NCBI RefSeq assembly: GCF_913773735.1
Contig: NZ_CAJYEB010000032.1
Coordinates: 62,001-126,000 of the forward strand
Origin: an uncultured Massilia sp.
GTDB taxonomy: Bacteria > Pseudomonadota > Gammaproteobacteria > Burkholderiales > Burkholderiaceae_D
Direction: 5' to 3'
DNA length: 64,000 bases
Positions 25,668-38,427 of the stretch are shown piece after piece (positions within the stretch are counted from its first letter, which is position 1; the number at the start of each line of letters is the position of its first letter). The position numbers and the translations under genes are program-made. The notes beneath the pieces were generated by a model. It was not told the origin of the DNA, searched no databases, and was given only the letters and a program-made list of their open reading frames with translations.

Positions 25668-27299
25668 ATGTATTTCACCACCGACCCCAAGTTCAGGCCG
25701 GTTCGCAGCCTTCCGTTGTACCAAACCCTGCTGTGTGTCGTGTGCGTGCTGATCCTGGTGCTCAACGGTTTCAGCCTGGTGCGTAACCTCGACGGACTGA
25801 AGGCGGCGAACAGCAGGCAGGCCCAGGCCGACCGTGTCTCGGCCAGGCTGCAATACGTGAACCTGCTCGTGACCGATGCGGACAGCGGCCTGCGCGGCTA
25901 TTTCCTGTCCGGTTCGGACACCTATCTCGGCCCGCTGCGCACCGCCCAGCGCGAAGTGGGCGGGCAGATGGGCGTGCTGCGCACGCTGCTGGCCGACAAT
26001 CCCTCCCAGTTGAAGAACCTGGCGCAACTGCAGACCCTGGTCACGCGGCGCATGGACCTGATGCACCAGACGCTCGCGGTCTACCGCCAGGGCGGCCTGG
26101 ACGACATCGTCGCGATCGCGCGCACCCAGGACGACCGCACGCAAATGGACGAGATCCGCCTGCAGGTCGTGATCATGACGGGCGAGCAGAACGAACTGCT
26201 GGCCACGCGCAGCACCGCCTTCTACGACCAGCACCGCCGCGCGATCCTGCTGGGCGTGGGCATCAACCTCGCGGCGCTGGCCGTGCTCGTGCTGTTCTAC
26301 AACCTGATCCGCCGCGGCTTCCGGGCGCGCCTGCATGCCGAGCGCGCCCTGCAGCAGACCAATGATCAGCTGGAAACACTGGTGGCCGCGCGCACCGAGC
26401 AATTGTCGGTGCTGTCGCGCCACCTGATCCGGGTGTCCGAAGACGAAAAGGCCAGGCTGGCGCGCGAACTGCACGACGAGATGGGCGCCAACCTGACGGC
26501 CATCGGCATGCACCTGGCCAGCGTCGGCGAACAATTGAAGGCGTCCCACCCGGAACAGGCCGACACGCTGGCGCGCGCCCGCGCGACGCTGGTGCAGACC
26601 GTGGAACTGAAGCGCCGCATCATCGAGGGCTTGCGTCCGAGCCTGCTGGACAATATGGGCCTGGCGGCCGCGCTGCAAAGCTATTGCGACGATTTCGCGC
26701 GCACCACGGGCATCGATTGCGACGCGTTGATCGAAGGCTGCGTCGACGACGCCGGGCCGATGCAGGCGATCGCGCTGTTCCGCATCACGCAGGAATCCCT
26801 GAACAATGTCGCCAAGTACGCCAAGGCGCGCCACGTCGTCGTGCACCTGGCGCGCGAAGGCGAGGCCTACGTGCTCGAAGTCAGCGACGACGGCGTCGGG
26901 ATTCCACCGGACGCGATGCGCCGGCCGCGCTCGCACGGCCTGCTCGGCATGCGCGAACGCGCCGCATTACTCGGCGGCAGCCTGCGGGTGGAGCGGGGTG
27001 TGAACGGGATCGGCACCAGCGTGCATGCCTGCGTGCCGATGGTCGCGCCGGGCGCCGAAGCCGAACCGGGGACTGCGGCGCTGTCGGTGGAAGCGGTGGA
27101 ACGTGTTGCGGTGGAGACGGTACGGGCCGTCGAGGTCCAACTGGAACCGCGCGAAGCGGAAGCGAACGACGGGGAGGCGGGCGCGGCGCCGCTCCCGGAC
27201 CAGCTCGCCGCCCCGGCGCCGCTGACGGCGGCCGGAGGCGGCGCTGCCCCGCTCATGCGCGTGCAACGTCCATCAGCAGACGGTCATACTCGCTTTTAG
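25668..27299 (+). CDS. CHASE3-domain sensor histidine kinase (HisKA_3 type)
   Basis: This protein has 543 residues. The first membrane span (about 17-38) precedes a periplasmic CHASE3-like domain (about 40-188) with DADSGLRGYFLSG and TGEQNELLATRS. The second span (192-212) is followed by a coiled coil. The kinase domain has the phosphorylated His269 in ARELHDEMGANLTAIG, NVAKYAKA (N box) and DDGVGIPP/GLLGMRERA (G boxes) near 370-450. Residues from about 465 are a low-complexity Ala/Glu/Pro tail that overlaps the opposite Crp/Fnr gene by 47 bases. Its likely partner is the NarL-type regulator upstream. The sensed signal is unknown. Confidence 0.9.
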   Translation: MYFTTDPKFRPVRSLPLYQTLLCVVCVLILVLNGFSLVRNLDGLKAANSRQAQADRVSARLQYVNLLVTDADSGLRGYFLSGSDTYLGPLRTAQREVGGQMGVLRTLLADNPSQLKNLAQLQTLVTRRMDLMHQTLAVYRQGGLDDIVAIARTQDDRTQMDEIRLQVVIMTGEQNELLATRSTAFYDQHRRAILLGVGINLAALAVLVLFYNLIRRGFRARLHAERALQQTNDQLETLVAARTEQLSVLSRHLIRVSEDEKARLARELHDEMGANLTAIGMHLASVGEQLKASHPEQADTLARARATLVQTVELKRRIIEGLRPSLLDNMGLAAALQSYCDDFARTTGIDCDALIEGCVDDAGPMQAIALFRITQESLNNVAKYAKARHVVVHLAREGEAYVLEVSDDGVGIPPDAMRRPRSHGLLGMRERAALLGGSLRVERGVNGIGTSVHACVPMVAPGAEAEPGTAALSVEAVERVAVETVRAVEVQLEPREAEANDGEAGAAPLPDQLAAPAPLTAAGGGAAPLMRVQRPSADGHTRF

Positions 27300-28062
27300 C
27301 GACCTTGTAGCATTCGCCGGCATAGTCTTCCAGGCCCTGGCGGTTCAGCACGGTGATGTTGCCGCGGCGGTACTGGATCAGGCCTTCGTCCTGCAGCTTG
27401 CCGGCGGCGGCGGTGATGCTTTCGCGGCGCACGCCCAGCATGATCGAGATCAGTTCCTGGGTCACTTTCAGTTCGTTACTGGCCGAGCGGTCCAGGCGGT
27501 CGAGCAGCCAGCGGCACAGCTTCTGCTCGATCGAGCTGTGGCGGCCGCCGACGGCGTTCTGGGCCATCTGGGCGAACAGCGCGTTGGTGTAGCGCATCAG
27601 CAGCTGGGGCAGGGCGCCGCCCTTGTTGAACGCGTCGCGCAGGAACTGGGTCTTGAGGCGGTAGCCGTAGCCGGCGCTCTGGACGACGGCGCTGCAGGTG
27701 GCGCGCTCGCCCATGAACAGCGACACGCCGACGGCGCCTTCGTGGCCGACCACGGCGATCTCGGTGGTGGCGCCGTCTTCCATCACGTACAGCAGCGACA
27801 CGATGGCGGTGGTCGGGAAGTAGACGTATTCGAGCTTGCTGCCGAATTCGAACAGTTCCTTGCCGAAGGGCAGGGGAACCAGTTCCAGGTGCTCAAACAG
27901 GGCTTCCAGGTCCGGACGCGGCAGCGCCGCGAGCAACTCGTTCTGTTGGGTACCGCTGTAGCTCACAACCGGACGCGCGCCCAGCTTGATGTCTTCGCTG
28001 GTGGACGGGATCTGGCTGGCCGATTTTTTTTGGGCGGCAACACCGAGTTGTGCGTTATTCAT
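27253..28062 (-). CDS. Crp/Fnr-family transcriptional regulator
   Basis: This protein has 269 residues. After an unusual 35-residue N-terminal stretch comes a cyclic-nucleotide-binding-type beta-barrel (about 60-170: LEYVYFPTTAIVSLLYVMEDGATTEIAVVGHEGAVGV). A helix-turn-helix follows (TQELISIMLGVRRESITAAAGKLQDEGLIQYRRGNITVLN). It lacks the N-terminal cysteine cluster of FNR, and the Arg/Ser pair for cAMP is not apparent, so the ligand is uncertain. GAGGAAAT precedes the start. Its 3' end overlaps that of the sensor kinase. The type with EIAVVGHEGAVGVSLFMG is common in Burkholderiales and Rhizobiales, often near stress genes. Confidence 0.88.
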   Translation of the reverse strand: MNNAQLGVAAQKKSASQIPSTSEDIKLGARPVVSYSGTQQNELLAALPRPDLEALFEHLELVPLPFGKELFEFGSKLEYVYFPTTAIVSLLYVMEDGATTEIAVVGHEGAVGVSLFMGERATCSAVVQSAGYGYRLKTQFLRDAFNKGGALPQLLMRYTNALFAQMAQNAVGGRHSSIEQKLCRWLLDRLDRSASNELKVTQELISIMLGVRRESITAAAGKLQDEGLIQYRRGNITVLNRQGLEDYAGECYKVAKSEYDRLLMDVARA

Positions 28063-28504
28063 TATATTTCCTCGTTATCTCTGACTTACATCACTGGGCG
28101 ACTGCTTGGATGGGTTTCCTCATCGCGATGTGTGTACATTAAAGCCATAGTGTCTTGCCGAACATAAGATTAGCTGACGCCCCCCTGTAGGCTCGTTGCA
28201 TGATGTTTTGTCAGCCCAGTCCTACTGGAGAGAAATGCCGAATCAACGTGGTTTTTATCCATGCGGAAATGGAACTGCGGCACTAAGTTACATTTCCGCT
28301 CAGCCGTATCCGGTTCCCGTGCGTCGAAACCCCGCAATTTCGTCACCTGTCCTCGCCTCCAGGCAACTTCCACTTTCCTGCAGGTAGCATTGCTATCTGA
28401 ATCTTCCTACATCAGTTAGGACATCCACTGGCCAATTCCTTCACACAAGGCCCCCAAGACTCGGTAAAATCGAAGGTTTTTCGAAGCGCCTCCCAGGCGA
28501 AGCC
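28063..28504. other. Divergent control region between crp-like gene and prfC
   Basis: This 442-base gap has no convincing gene; a 63-codon frame at 28196-28387 has no ribosome site and unusual composition. CATCGCGATG (28121-28130) is a perfect palindrome on the crp-like side. TAGCATTGCTA (28385-28395) is another. Toward prfC, TTCACA (28440-28445) and TAAAAT (28465-28470) form a possible promoter with a long 19-base spacer. Confidence 0.5.
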
Positions 28505-30175
28505 ATGTCCAACGAAACCGCAGCACTGCCCCCCGACGACGACGCCACGAGCGACGCCGCCGCCCCGGCCTCGAAGCCGGCCGCCCTGATCGCCCGCGAA
28601 GTTGCGCGCCGCCGTACTTTCGGCATCATTTCCCACCCCGACGCCGGCAAGACGACGCTGACCGAGAAGCTCCTGCTGTTCTCGGGCGCGATCCAGCTGG
28701 CCGGCACGGTCAAGGGCCGCAAGAGCGGCCGCCACGCGACCTCGGACTGGATGGACATCGAAAAGCAGCGCGGCATCTCGGTGGCGTCCTCGGTGATGCA
28801 GTTCGAGTTCCGCGATCACGTGATCAACCTGCTCGACACCCCGGGCCACCAGGACTTCTCGGAAGACACCTACCGCGTGCTGACCGCGGTCGACTCGGCG
28901 CTGATGGTGATCGACGCCGCCAAGGGCGTGGAATCGCAGACCATCAAGCTGCTCGACGTCTGCCGCATGCGCGACACGCCGATCGTCACCTTCATGAACA
29001 AGCTCGACCGCGAGACGCGCGATCCGCTCGAGCTGCTGGACGAGGTGGAATCGGTGCTGAAGATCGAATGCGCGCCGGTGACCTGGCCGATCGGCATGGG
29101 CAAGAACTTCCGCGGCGTGTACCACCTGCTGAACGACGAAGTCATGCTGTTCAAGGCCGGCGAGGAAAAGGCCGACGGCGCCTACGAGATCATGAAGGGC
29201 ATCGACAACCCGACGCTGCACGAGATGTTCCCGCTCGAGATGGAACAGCTCAAGATGGAAGTCGAGCTGGTGCACGGCGCCTCGCATCCGTTCTCGCTGG
29301 AGCGCTTCCTGGCCGGCGTGCAGACCCCGGTCTTCTTCGGCTCCGCGATCAACAACTTCGGGGTGCGCGAGATCCTGTCGGCGCTGATCGACTGGGCCCC
29401 GGCGCCGCGCGAGCGCGACGCCACGGTGCGCGCCGTCAAGCCGGAAGAGCAGCCGTTCTCGGGCTTCGTCTTCAAGATCCAGGCCAATATGGACCCGGCC
29501 CACCGCGACCGCATCGCCTTCCTGCGCGTGTGCTCCGGCCGTTTCGAGAAGGGCATGAAGGTCAAGCACCTGCGCCTGGGCCGGGAGGTGAAGCTGTCGT
29601 CCGTCGTGACCTTCATGGCCTCCTCGCGCGAGCAGGTCGAGGAAGCCTACGCCGGCGACATCATCGGCCTGCCGAACCACGGCAACATGCAGATCGGCGA
29701 CAGCTTCTCGGAAGGCGAACTGCTCACCTTCACCGGCATTCCGTACTTCGCGCCGGACCTGTTCCGCACCGTGCGCATCCGCAACCCGCTCAAGACCAAG
29801 CAGCTGCACAAGGGCCTGCAGCAGCTGGGCGAGGAGGGCGCCGTGCAGGTGTTCAAGCCGGTCATGGGCAGCGACCTGATCCTGGGCGCCGTCGGCGTGC
29901 TGCAGTTCGAGGTGGTGGCGAGCCGCCTGCTCAACGAATACGGCGTCGACGCCGTGTTCGAGAGCTCCAGCATCAGCAGCGCGCGCTGGGTGTCGAGCGA
30001 GGACAAGAAGTCGCTGTCCGACTTCGAGCAGGCGCTGGCGCACAACGTCGCCTACGACGCCGCCGGCAACCTGGCCTACCTGGCCACGTCGGGCGTGAAC
30101 CTGCGCCTGACGCAGGAACGCTGGCCGAAGCTGCAGTTCCACGCCACGCGCGAGCACGCGGCGAAGCTGGACTGA
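28505..30175 (+). CDS. prfC: Peptide chain release factor 3
   Basis: This 556-residue translational GTPase removes RF1/RF2 from the ribosome after termination. The G motifs are clear: [10 protein letters not shown] (P loop), the G2 region [19 protein letters not shown] (G3) and FMNKLDRE (G4). Domains II and III follow ([29 protein letters not shown]). It is about 25 residues longer than E. coli RF3 because of an Ala/Asp-rich N-terminus. The ribosome site is weak. It is monocistronic as far as can be seen. Confidence 0.96.
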   Translation: MSNETAALPPDDDATSDAAAPASKPAALIAREVARRRTFGIISHPDAGKTTLTEKLLLFSGAIQLAGTVKGRKSGRHATSDWMDIEKQRGISVASSVMQFEFRDHVINLLDTPGHQDFSEDTYRVLTAVDSALMVIDAAKGVESQTIKLLDVCRMRDTPIVTFMNKLDRETRDPLELLDEVESVLKIECAPVTWPIGMGKNFRGVYHLLNDEVMLFKAGEEKADGAYEIMKGIDNPTLHEMFPLEMEQLKMEVELVHGASHPFSLERFLAGVQTPVFFGSAINNFGVREILSALIDWAPAPRERDATVRAVKPEEQPFSGFVFKIQANMDPAHRDRIAFLRVCSGRFEKGMKVKHLRLGREVKLSSVVTFMASSREQVEEAYAGDIIGLPNHGNMQIGDSFSEGELLTFTGIPYFAPDLFRTVRIRNPLKTKQLHKGLQQLGEEGAVQVFKPVMGSDLILGAVGVLQFEVVASRLLNEYGVDAVFESSSISSARWVSSEDKKSLSDFEQALAHNVAYDAAGNLAYLATSGVNLRLTQERWPKLQFHATREHAAKLD

Positions 30176-30421
30176 GCGTTCGCGCCGGGGAAGGTGGCGA
30201 CCAGGCCGCCATCCGGCGCAATGCGGGACACCCATCGGACGGCGGTTGCCGGCCGATGCGGTGAACGTCCCCGCCACCCTCGCCATCGAGCGCGATCCTC
30301 ATTCGCGATCGATCGGGTCAACGTGTCGCCGCGACCCGGACCCCGGTAACCGGGAGTCGTCCGAACAGTGCTTGACTGAATAGCATTGCTTGCTGTCTAC
30401 TCGTGGCGCCCGCATCGCCGC

Positions 30422-31240
30422 ATGCGCTTCCTGGTTCCTCCCGTGCTCGAACTGATCAACGCCATCCCCCGCGAGCTCATGCTCCCGCCCGCCAGCCTGT
30501 TCCTGGCGATCGCCGTCGGCCTGCTGCTGTGGCGGCGCTGGCCGCGCGTCGGGCGCTGCGTCGCCGGCGCGGCGCTGGCGCTGCTGTTGCTGCTGTCGAC
30601 GACCGGCGGCGCGGACGTGTTCGTCGCGCCGCTCGAACGCCAGGTCGCGCCGCTGGTGGCGCCGGAGAAGGCGGGCGCCCAGGCCATCGTCGTGCTGGCG
30701 GCGGGGCGCGTGCGCTTCGCGCCCGAGTACGGCAACCGCGACGTGCCCGACTACGTCGCGCTGGCGCGGGTACGCTACGCGGCGCACCTGCAGCGCCGCA
30801 CCGGGCTCCCGATCCTCGCCAGCGGCGGCAACGGGGCCAGCGGCGCCGACCCGGCCGCCGACGACAGCGCCTACACGAAGGCCGACGCGATGGCCGTGGC
30901 GCTGCGCGAGGACTTCGGCCTGCCCGTCAAATGGATCGAACGGCATTCGCGCGACACGGCCGAGAACGCGGCCAACAGCGCCGCGCTGCTGCGCGCCGAC
31001 GGCGTCAAGCGCGTCCTGCTGGTGACGGATGCGATGCACATGCCGCGCGCCCGCGACGCGTTCGCGCGCGCCGGGCTCGAGGTGGTGCCGGCGCCGACGA
31101 TGTACCTGACCGCCCATGGCCGCGGCGACAATGCCTGGGTGCCCAGCGCCGAGGGGATGCGGCGCTCCTGGTATGCGATCTACGAGTGGCTCGGGATCGC
31201 CTGGTACCGCGTGCGCCATGGCGGCGCCGGGACCGCCTGA
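30422..31240 (+). CDS. YdcF/ElyC-family (DUF218) membrane protein
   Basis: The ATG at 30422 gives 272 residues; a TTG at 30386 in frame is less likely. Two N-terminal membrane spans (about 18-32 and 42-60) precede a DUF218 domain: AQAIVVLAAGRVRFAPEYG, LPILASGGNG, ERHSRDTAENAANSAALL, RVLLVTDAMHMPRARDAFARAGLEVVPAPT. Members include ElyC and SanA, linked to envelope integrity and lipid-carrier use, and YdcF. Upstream, TTGACT (30372-30377) is a good -35 but the -10 is poor. A perfect 13-bp palindrome CCCGGTAACCGGG lies at 30342-30354. Confidence 0.85.
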   Translation: MRFLVPPVLELINAIPRELMLPPASLFLAIAVGLLLWRRWPRVGRCVAGAALALLLLLSTTGGADVFVAPLERQVAPLVAPEKAGAQAIVVLAAGRVRFAPEYGNRDVPDYVALARVRYAAHLQRRTGLPILASGGNGASGADPAADDSAYTKADAMAVALREDFGLPVKWIERHSRDTAENAANSAALLRADGVKRVLLVTDAMHMPRARDAFARAGLEVVPAPTMYLTAHGRGDNAWVPSAEGMRRSWYAIYEWLGIAWYRVRHGGAGTA

Positions 31241-31282
31241 CGGGCGTTCCGGAAGGGGGCCTGGCCGGCCGCCCGAGGCAGA

Positions 31283-31612
31283 TCAGGCGCCGCCCACCAG
31301 CAGCGCCTCGACGATGGCGCCGAGCCAGCAGGCGGCGAGCGCCCAGCCGGCCACGGTCTCGGCCAGCGGCGTCGGCGCCGCTTCCAGCCGCGCCGCCAGC
31401 GCCGCCGGATCGGACGGCAGCGCACCGCTCAGCAACTGGCCGGCGAGGGCACTGGCCTGGTCGAACGCGCCCGCCACATAGATCCAGGCGGCCACCAGCG
31501 CGACGACCGCGAACAGGATCCCGCGCGCGCGCCGGCCCAGCCACAGCTGGCCGACGCCCGGAAACACCAGCGCCGACAGCAGCGCACCCACTACGTTGCG
31601 TTTCATCTTCAT
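31283..31612 (-). CDS. Small membrane protein
   Basis: This protein has 109 residues. The start ALLSALVFPGVGQLWLGRRARGILFAVVALVAAWIYVAGAF resembles the FPGxGQxxxG membrane hairpin seen in TM2-like proteins. A second hydrophobic stretch closes the protein (AGWALAACWLGAIVEALLVG). ATG at 31612 or 31606 is possible. It is convergent with the YdcF-like gene and divergent from the chemoreceptor-like gene. Function unknown. Confidence 0.65.
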   Translation of the reverse strand: MKMKRNVVGALLSALVFPGVGQLWLGRRARGILFAVVALVAAWIYVAGAFDQASALAGQLLSGALPSDPAALAARLEAAPTPLAETVAGWALAACWLGAIVEALLVGGA

Positions 31613-31762
31613 CCTTCCACTGCGCGATTTGATGCTTGACGCATCGCAAGAGGCGCCACCACGAGCCGCGTAAATTCAACTAATGCACGTCAGAAATATC
31701 GATCGTCGCCGCCAGCGGACGGCACCGTGCCGCCGCCACCGGCCAACCGCGAGGAGACCGCC

Positions 31763-31819
31763 ATGACGCAAGCCGCTTCCGACAACCGCGACGGCGCGCC
31801 GGCATGCTCGCGCGCCTGA
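31763..31819 (+). CDS. Short leader frame overlapping the chemoreceptor start
   Basis: ATG at 31763 has GAGGAG five bases upstream and runs 18 codons (MTQAASDNRDGAPACSRA) to TGA at 31817-31819, 13 bases beyond the ATG of the next gene in another frame. The best ribosome site of the locus belongs to this small frame, so it may couple translation. It may equally be the remains of the original start before a frameshift. Confidence 0.35.
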   Translation: MTQAASDNRDGAPACSRA

Positions 31820-33450
31820 GGATCGGCCCCAAGCTGTTGCTGGCCCCGGGCGCCGTGCTGGGGCCGCTGGTGCTGCTGTCCGCCGGCGCCCACTACGCGA
31901 TGGTACGCCAGAACGCCTCCCTCGACAGCATCGTCGGCGAACGCGCAGTGCACATGCGCGCCGCGTCCGATCTCGTGGCCGACGCCCAGAAGGCCCATGC
32001 GCAGGCCTACCAGGCGCTGACCTGGACCGCCGGCGGCTTCGCGCCTGCGCGCGTCGAGCCGCTGGTGCGCGACGTCCAGCTGCAGCACGCGGCGATCGAG
32101 CGCGGCTTCGACCGGCTGGCGCGCATGACGGCGGCCAGTCCGCGCGAGCGGCGCTACGTCGAGCAGGCGCGCGCCGCCTGGGGCCAGTACGTGCCGGCCG
32201 TGCGCGACGTGCTCGAGATCGTGCCGATCGACCAGTCGATCGGCGCCAACGCCATGTCCAAGGCCGAGCGCGCGTTCGGCACGGTGGCGCTGCGCCTGAC
32301 CGAGCTGGCGCGGCGCGAGCAGGAACTGTCGGCGCAGGCTGCGCGCCAGGCCGAGGACGACTTCAAGCTGATGTCCACGTTGATGCCGCTGGTGGTGGCG
32401 CTGTCGGCCGCCGCCTCGCTGGCCATCACCGTCGCCGTGCGCCGCTCGCTACTGGCCGAGGTCGGCGCGATCGAGGCGGCCGTGCGCGGCCTGGCCAGCG
32501 GCGACCTGACGGCGCGCCTGCGGCTGGACGGCAGCGACGAGATCGCCACCACCGCGCGCGCGCTCGACGCCAGCATCCGCAGCCTGAACGGCACGCTGCG
32601 CACGGTGCTCGATTCGGCGCGCGCGATCGGCGCCGTCTCGCGCGACATCGTGCTGGGCCGGAGCGGCTTGCCGCCGCGCGCCGGCGTGCGCGATTCGCTC
32701 GACCGCACCGCCGCGTCGATGCGCGAACTGGCCGCGCAGATGCACCGCAACGCCGACAGCGCCCACGAGGCCGACCGCCTGGCCGCCGGCGCCCGCGCCG
32801 CCGCCGAGCGCGGCGGCGGCGTGGTGCATCGGCTGGTGGCGACGATGCAGGACGTGCGCCGCACGGCGCTGCGGCTGGAGGGCATGGTCGCGGCGATCGA
32901 CGCCACGCTGGGACGGGCCGGGACGCTGGCGCTGGAGGGGCCGGACGCGTGCGCCGCCGAGGAACTGCGCCTGCTGGCGCGGCGCGCCCAGGCCGCCGCC
33001 CGCGAGGCGCGCGCGCTGGCGCGCGGGGCCGCCGCCGCCATCGACGACGGCGCCGCCTGCGCGACGGCGGCCGGCGCCAGCATGGCCGGGCTGGCGCACT
33101 CGGTGCAGGAAGTCGGCGACATCGTCGGACGCATCGGCAGCGCCAGCAGCGCGCGCGCGCTCGACCTGGCCGGCGTCAGCCAGGCGATCGTGCAGATGGA
33201 CGAGATGACGCGCCAGGGCACGCGCATGGTCGAGGAAGCGGCGCTGGCCGCGCGCGGGCTGCAGCAGCAGGCGCTGGAACTGTCGCGCGCGGTGGCCGTG
33301 TTCCGCCTCGGGGACGCGCTGCACGGCGCCGACGCCGCAAAGGAAACGGCCCCGCACGGGACGCCCGACGGCGACGGGCGCCCCGGCGGGGCCGGGCATC
33401 CCTACCTGCGGCTGGCGAGCAGCCGCGGGCAGGGCACGAAGGCGAACTAG
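31804..33450 (+). CDS. Decayed methyl-accepting chemotaxis protein without signalling tip
   Basis: This protein has 548 residues. Membrane span 1 (about 12-32), a periplasmic four-helix ligand domain, span 2 (about 190-212) and a HAMP domain (213-265, SGDLTARLRLDGSDEIATTARALD) follow the usual layout. The cytoplasmic rod begins recognisably (DSLDRTAASMRELAAQMHRNADSAHEADRLA) and ends recognisably (SQAIVQMDEMTRQGTRMVEEAALAARGLQQQA). The hairpin tip that binds CheA/CheW (family core EAARAGEQGRGFAVVA) is missing: LALEGPDACAAEELRLLARRA jumps from one side to the other at about residues 375-393. It should not couple to a chemotaxis kinase in the normal way. No che genes are nearby. Confidence 0.85.
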   Translation: MLARLRIGPKLLLAPGAVLGPLVLLSAGAHYAMVRQNASLDSIVGERAVHMRAASDLVADAQKAHAQAYQALTWTAGGFAPARVEPLVRDVQLQHAAIERGFDRLARMTAASPRERRYVEQARAAWGQYVPAVRDVLEIVPIDQSIGANAMSKAERAFGTVALRLTELARREQELSAQAARQAEDDFKLMSTLMPLVVALSAAASLAITVAVRRSLLAEVGAIEAAVRGLASGDLTARLRLDGSDEIATTARALDASIRSLNGTLRTVLDSARAIGAVSRDIVLGRSGLPPRAGVRDSLDRTAASMRELAAQMHRNADSAHEADRLAAGARAAAERGGGVVHRLVATMQDVRRTALRLEGMVAAIDATLGRAGTLALEGPDACAAEELRLLARRAQAAAREARALARGAAAAIDDGAACATAAGASMAGLAHSVQEVGDIVGRIGSASSARALDLAGVSQAIVQMDEMTRQGTRMVEEAALAARGLQQQALELSRAVAVFRLGDALHGADAAKETAPHGTPDGDGRPGGAGHPYLRLASSRGQGTKAN

Positions 33451-33460
33451 GACGCTTCCC

Positions 33461-36355
<2,895 letters not shown>

Positions 36356-36389
36356 GGTGGCAACGGAAAAGAGAAGAGGAGGTGTGGCG

Positions 36390-36418
36390 GTAGGGTGGGC
36401 ACGGGGTGCCCACCCTAC
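36390..36418. repeat. GTAGGGTGGGCA inverted repeat, copy 3
   Basis: GTAGGGTGGGCA (36390-36401), CGGGG, TGCCCACCCTAC (36407-36418): a perfect 12-bp inverted repeat between gcvH and gcvP. In RNA it would form a strong stem. Confidence 0.92.
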
Positions 36419-36429
36419 GATCGGGCGAA

Positions 36430-36810
36430 TCAGCCTTCGGTGGTCTTGCCGTAGGCGGCGGCGTCGAGCAGGCCGTCGATGGCGGCCGGGTCGCTCGGCT
36501 GCAGCTTGAACAGCCAGGCGCTGTAGGCGTCGGCGTTGATCGAGTCCGGCGCGTCCGCGGTCGGCTGGTTCACGGCGACGACCGTGCCCGAGACCGGGGC
36601 GTAGATGTCGCTGGCGGCCTTGACGGATTCCACCACGGCGGCGTCGTCGCCGGCGGTGAAGGTCTTGCCGACCTGCGGCAGTTCGACGAACACGATGTCG
36701 CCCAGTGCGTCCTGCGCGTATTCGGTGATGCCGACGGTCAGCGTGCCGTCGGCTTCCTGGCGGACCCACTCGTGGGACTCGGTGTACTTCAGGTCGGCTG
36801 GGATGTTCAT
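36430..36810 (-). CDS. gcvH: Glycine cleavage system H protein
   Basis: This 126-residue lipoyl carrier protein has the lipoylated Lys in [17 protein letters not shown]. It starts [19 protein letters not shown], as in most GcvH. AGGAG lies six bases before the ATG. It shuttles the aminomethyl group between the P and T proteins. It sits 64 bases after gcvT and is followed by the inverted repeat and gcvP. Confidence 0.97.
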   Translation of the reverse strand: MNIPADLKYTESHEWVRQEADGTLTVGITEYAQDALGDIVFVELPQVGKTFTAGDDAAVVESVKAASDIYAPVSGTVVAVNQPTADAPDSINADAYSAWLFKLQPSDPAAIDGLLDAAAYGKTTEG

Positions 36811-36874
36811 GCGTTGCTCCTAGTGAGGGGGATGGGGGCTGTCAGTATAAGTTGTTCTGTGCCTGGCGGACCGG

Positions 36875-37996
<1,122 letters not shown>

Positions 37997-38058
37997 GGAA
38001 TGTCCTCGAACAGTGAATAGGGGTCGAGCATGCGGTCGTCCGCATGCCGTTCGCACCC

Positions 38059-38240
38059 CTCTGTCCTCGGTACCTGAGAGATAGCGGCGTGGCCGCTTGC
38101 CCCTTCGGTGGGCCGTGAAGGCCGCTCTCCAGAGTCGGTCCGCCGCGTTCTCGCGACGTCCCTTGACCGGTCCGGTTTGCCTGAGAGTTTTCGGGTGATG
38201 CCCCTTCGGCGGCAGCCTGCGCTGCGCTCTCCCGGTCAAG
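38059..38240 (-). promoter_or_regulatory. Tandem glycine riboswitch upstream of gcvT
   Basis: On the minus strand aptamer I is 38240-38162. P1 pairs CTTGACCGG (38162-38170) with CCGGTCAAG (38232-38240). The conserved segments appear as GGGAGAG, CGCCGAAGGGGCA and ACTCTCAGGC (complements of 38227-38233, 38199-38211 and 38179-38188). Aptamer II is about 38134-38059, with CTCTG/CAGAG ends and a second CACCGAAGGGG and CTCTCAGGTACC set. Two aptamers in series are the classical glycine sensor that turns on gcv expression. No clear intrinsic terminator follows, so the switch may act on translation. Confidence 0.95.
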
Positions 38241-38247
38241 ACTGCGA

Positions 38248-38276
38248 AGGATATGCCAGCGGCCCGGCGAAGTCAA
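38248..38276 (-). promoter_or_regulatory. gcvTHP promoter
   Basis: Minus-strand TTGACT (38276-38271) and TATCCT (38253-38248) are exactly 17 bases apart. The predicted start of transcription falls at about the first base of the riboswitch. Confidence 0.8.
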
Positions 38277-38427
38277 TCCGCCAGGGGGCCGGGAAGGCCA
38301 TTCCGGCGGCGTGCACCGGCTTGTTCTTGCCTGCTGGCAGCTCGCGCACTATTGCAGTGCGTCACCACCGACTGGCAGGCGCGATTTGTTACACTTGCCT
38401 GAACGACCTTGACCGGAGAATCGAACG

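Noticed and set aside
28196..28387. 63-codon frame between the Crp/Fnr gene and prfC
   Set aside because: No ribosome site, no recognisable peptide and a composition unlike the neighbours.
30386..30421. TTG start giving a longer YdcF-like protein
   Set aside because: The added residues are polar and lie before the first membrane span; the ATG at 30422 gives the usual N-terminus.
36356..36769. Longer gcvP reading through gcvH in another frame
   Set aside because: It would cross the inverted repeat and overlap all of gcvH; the start at 36355 matches the family.
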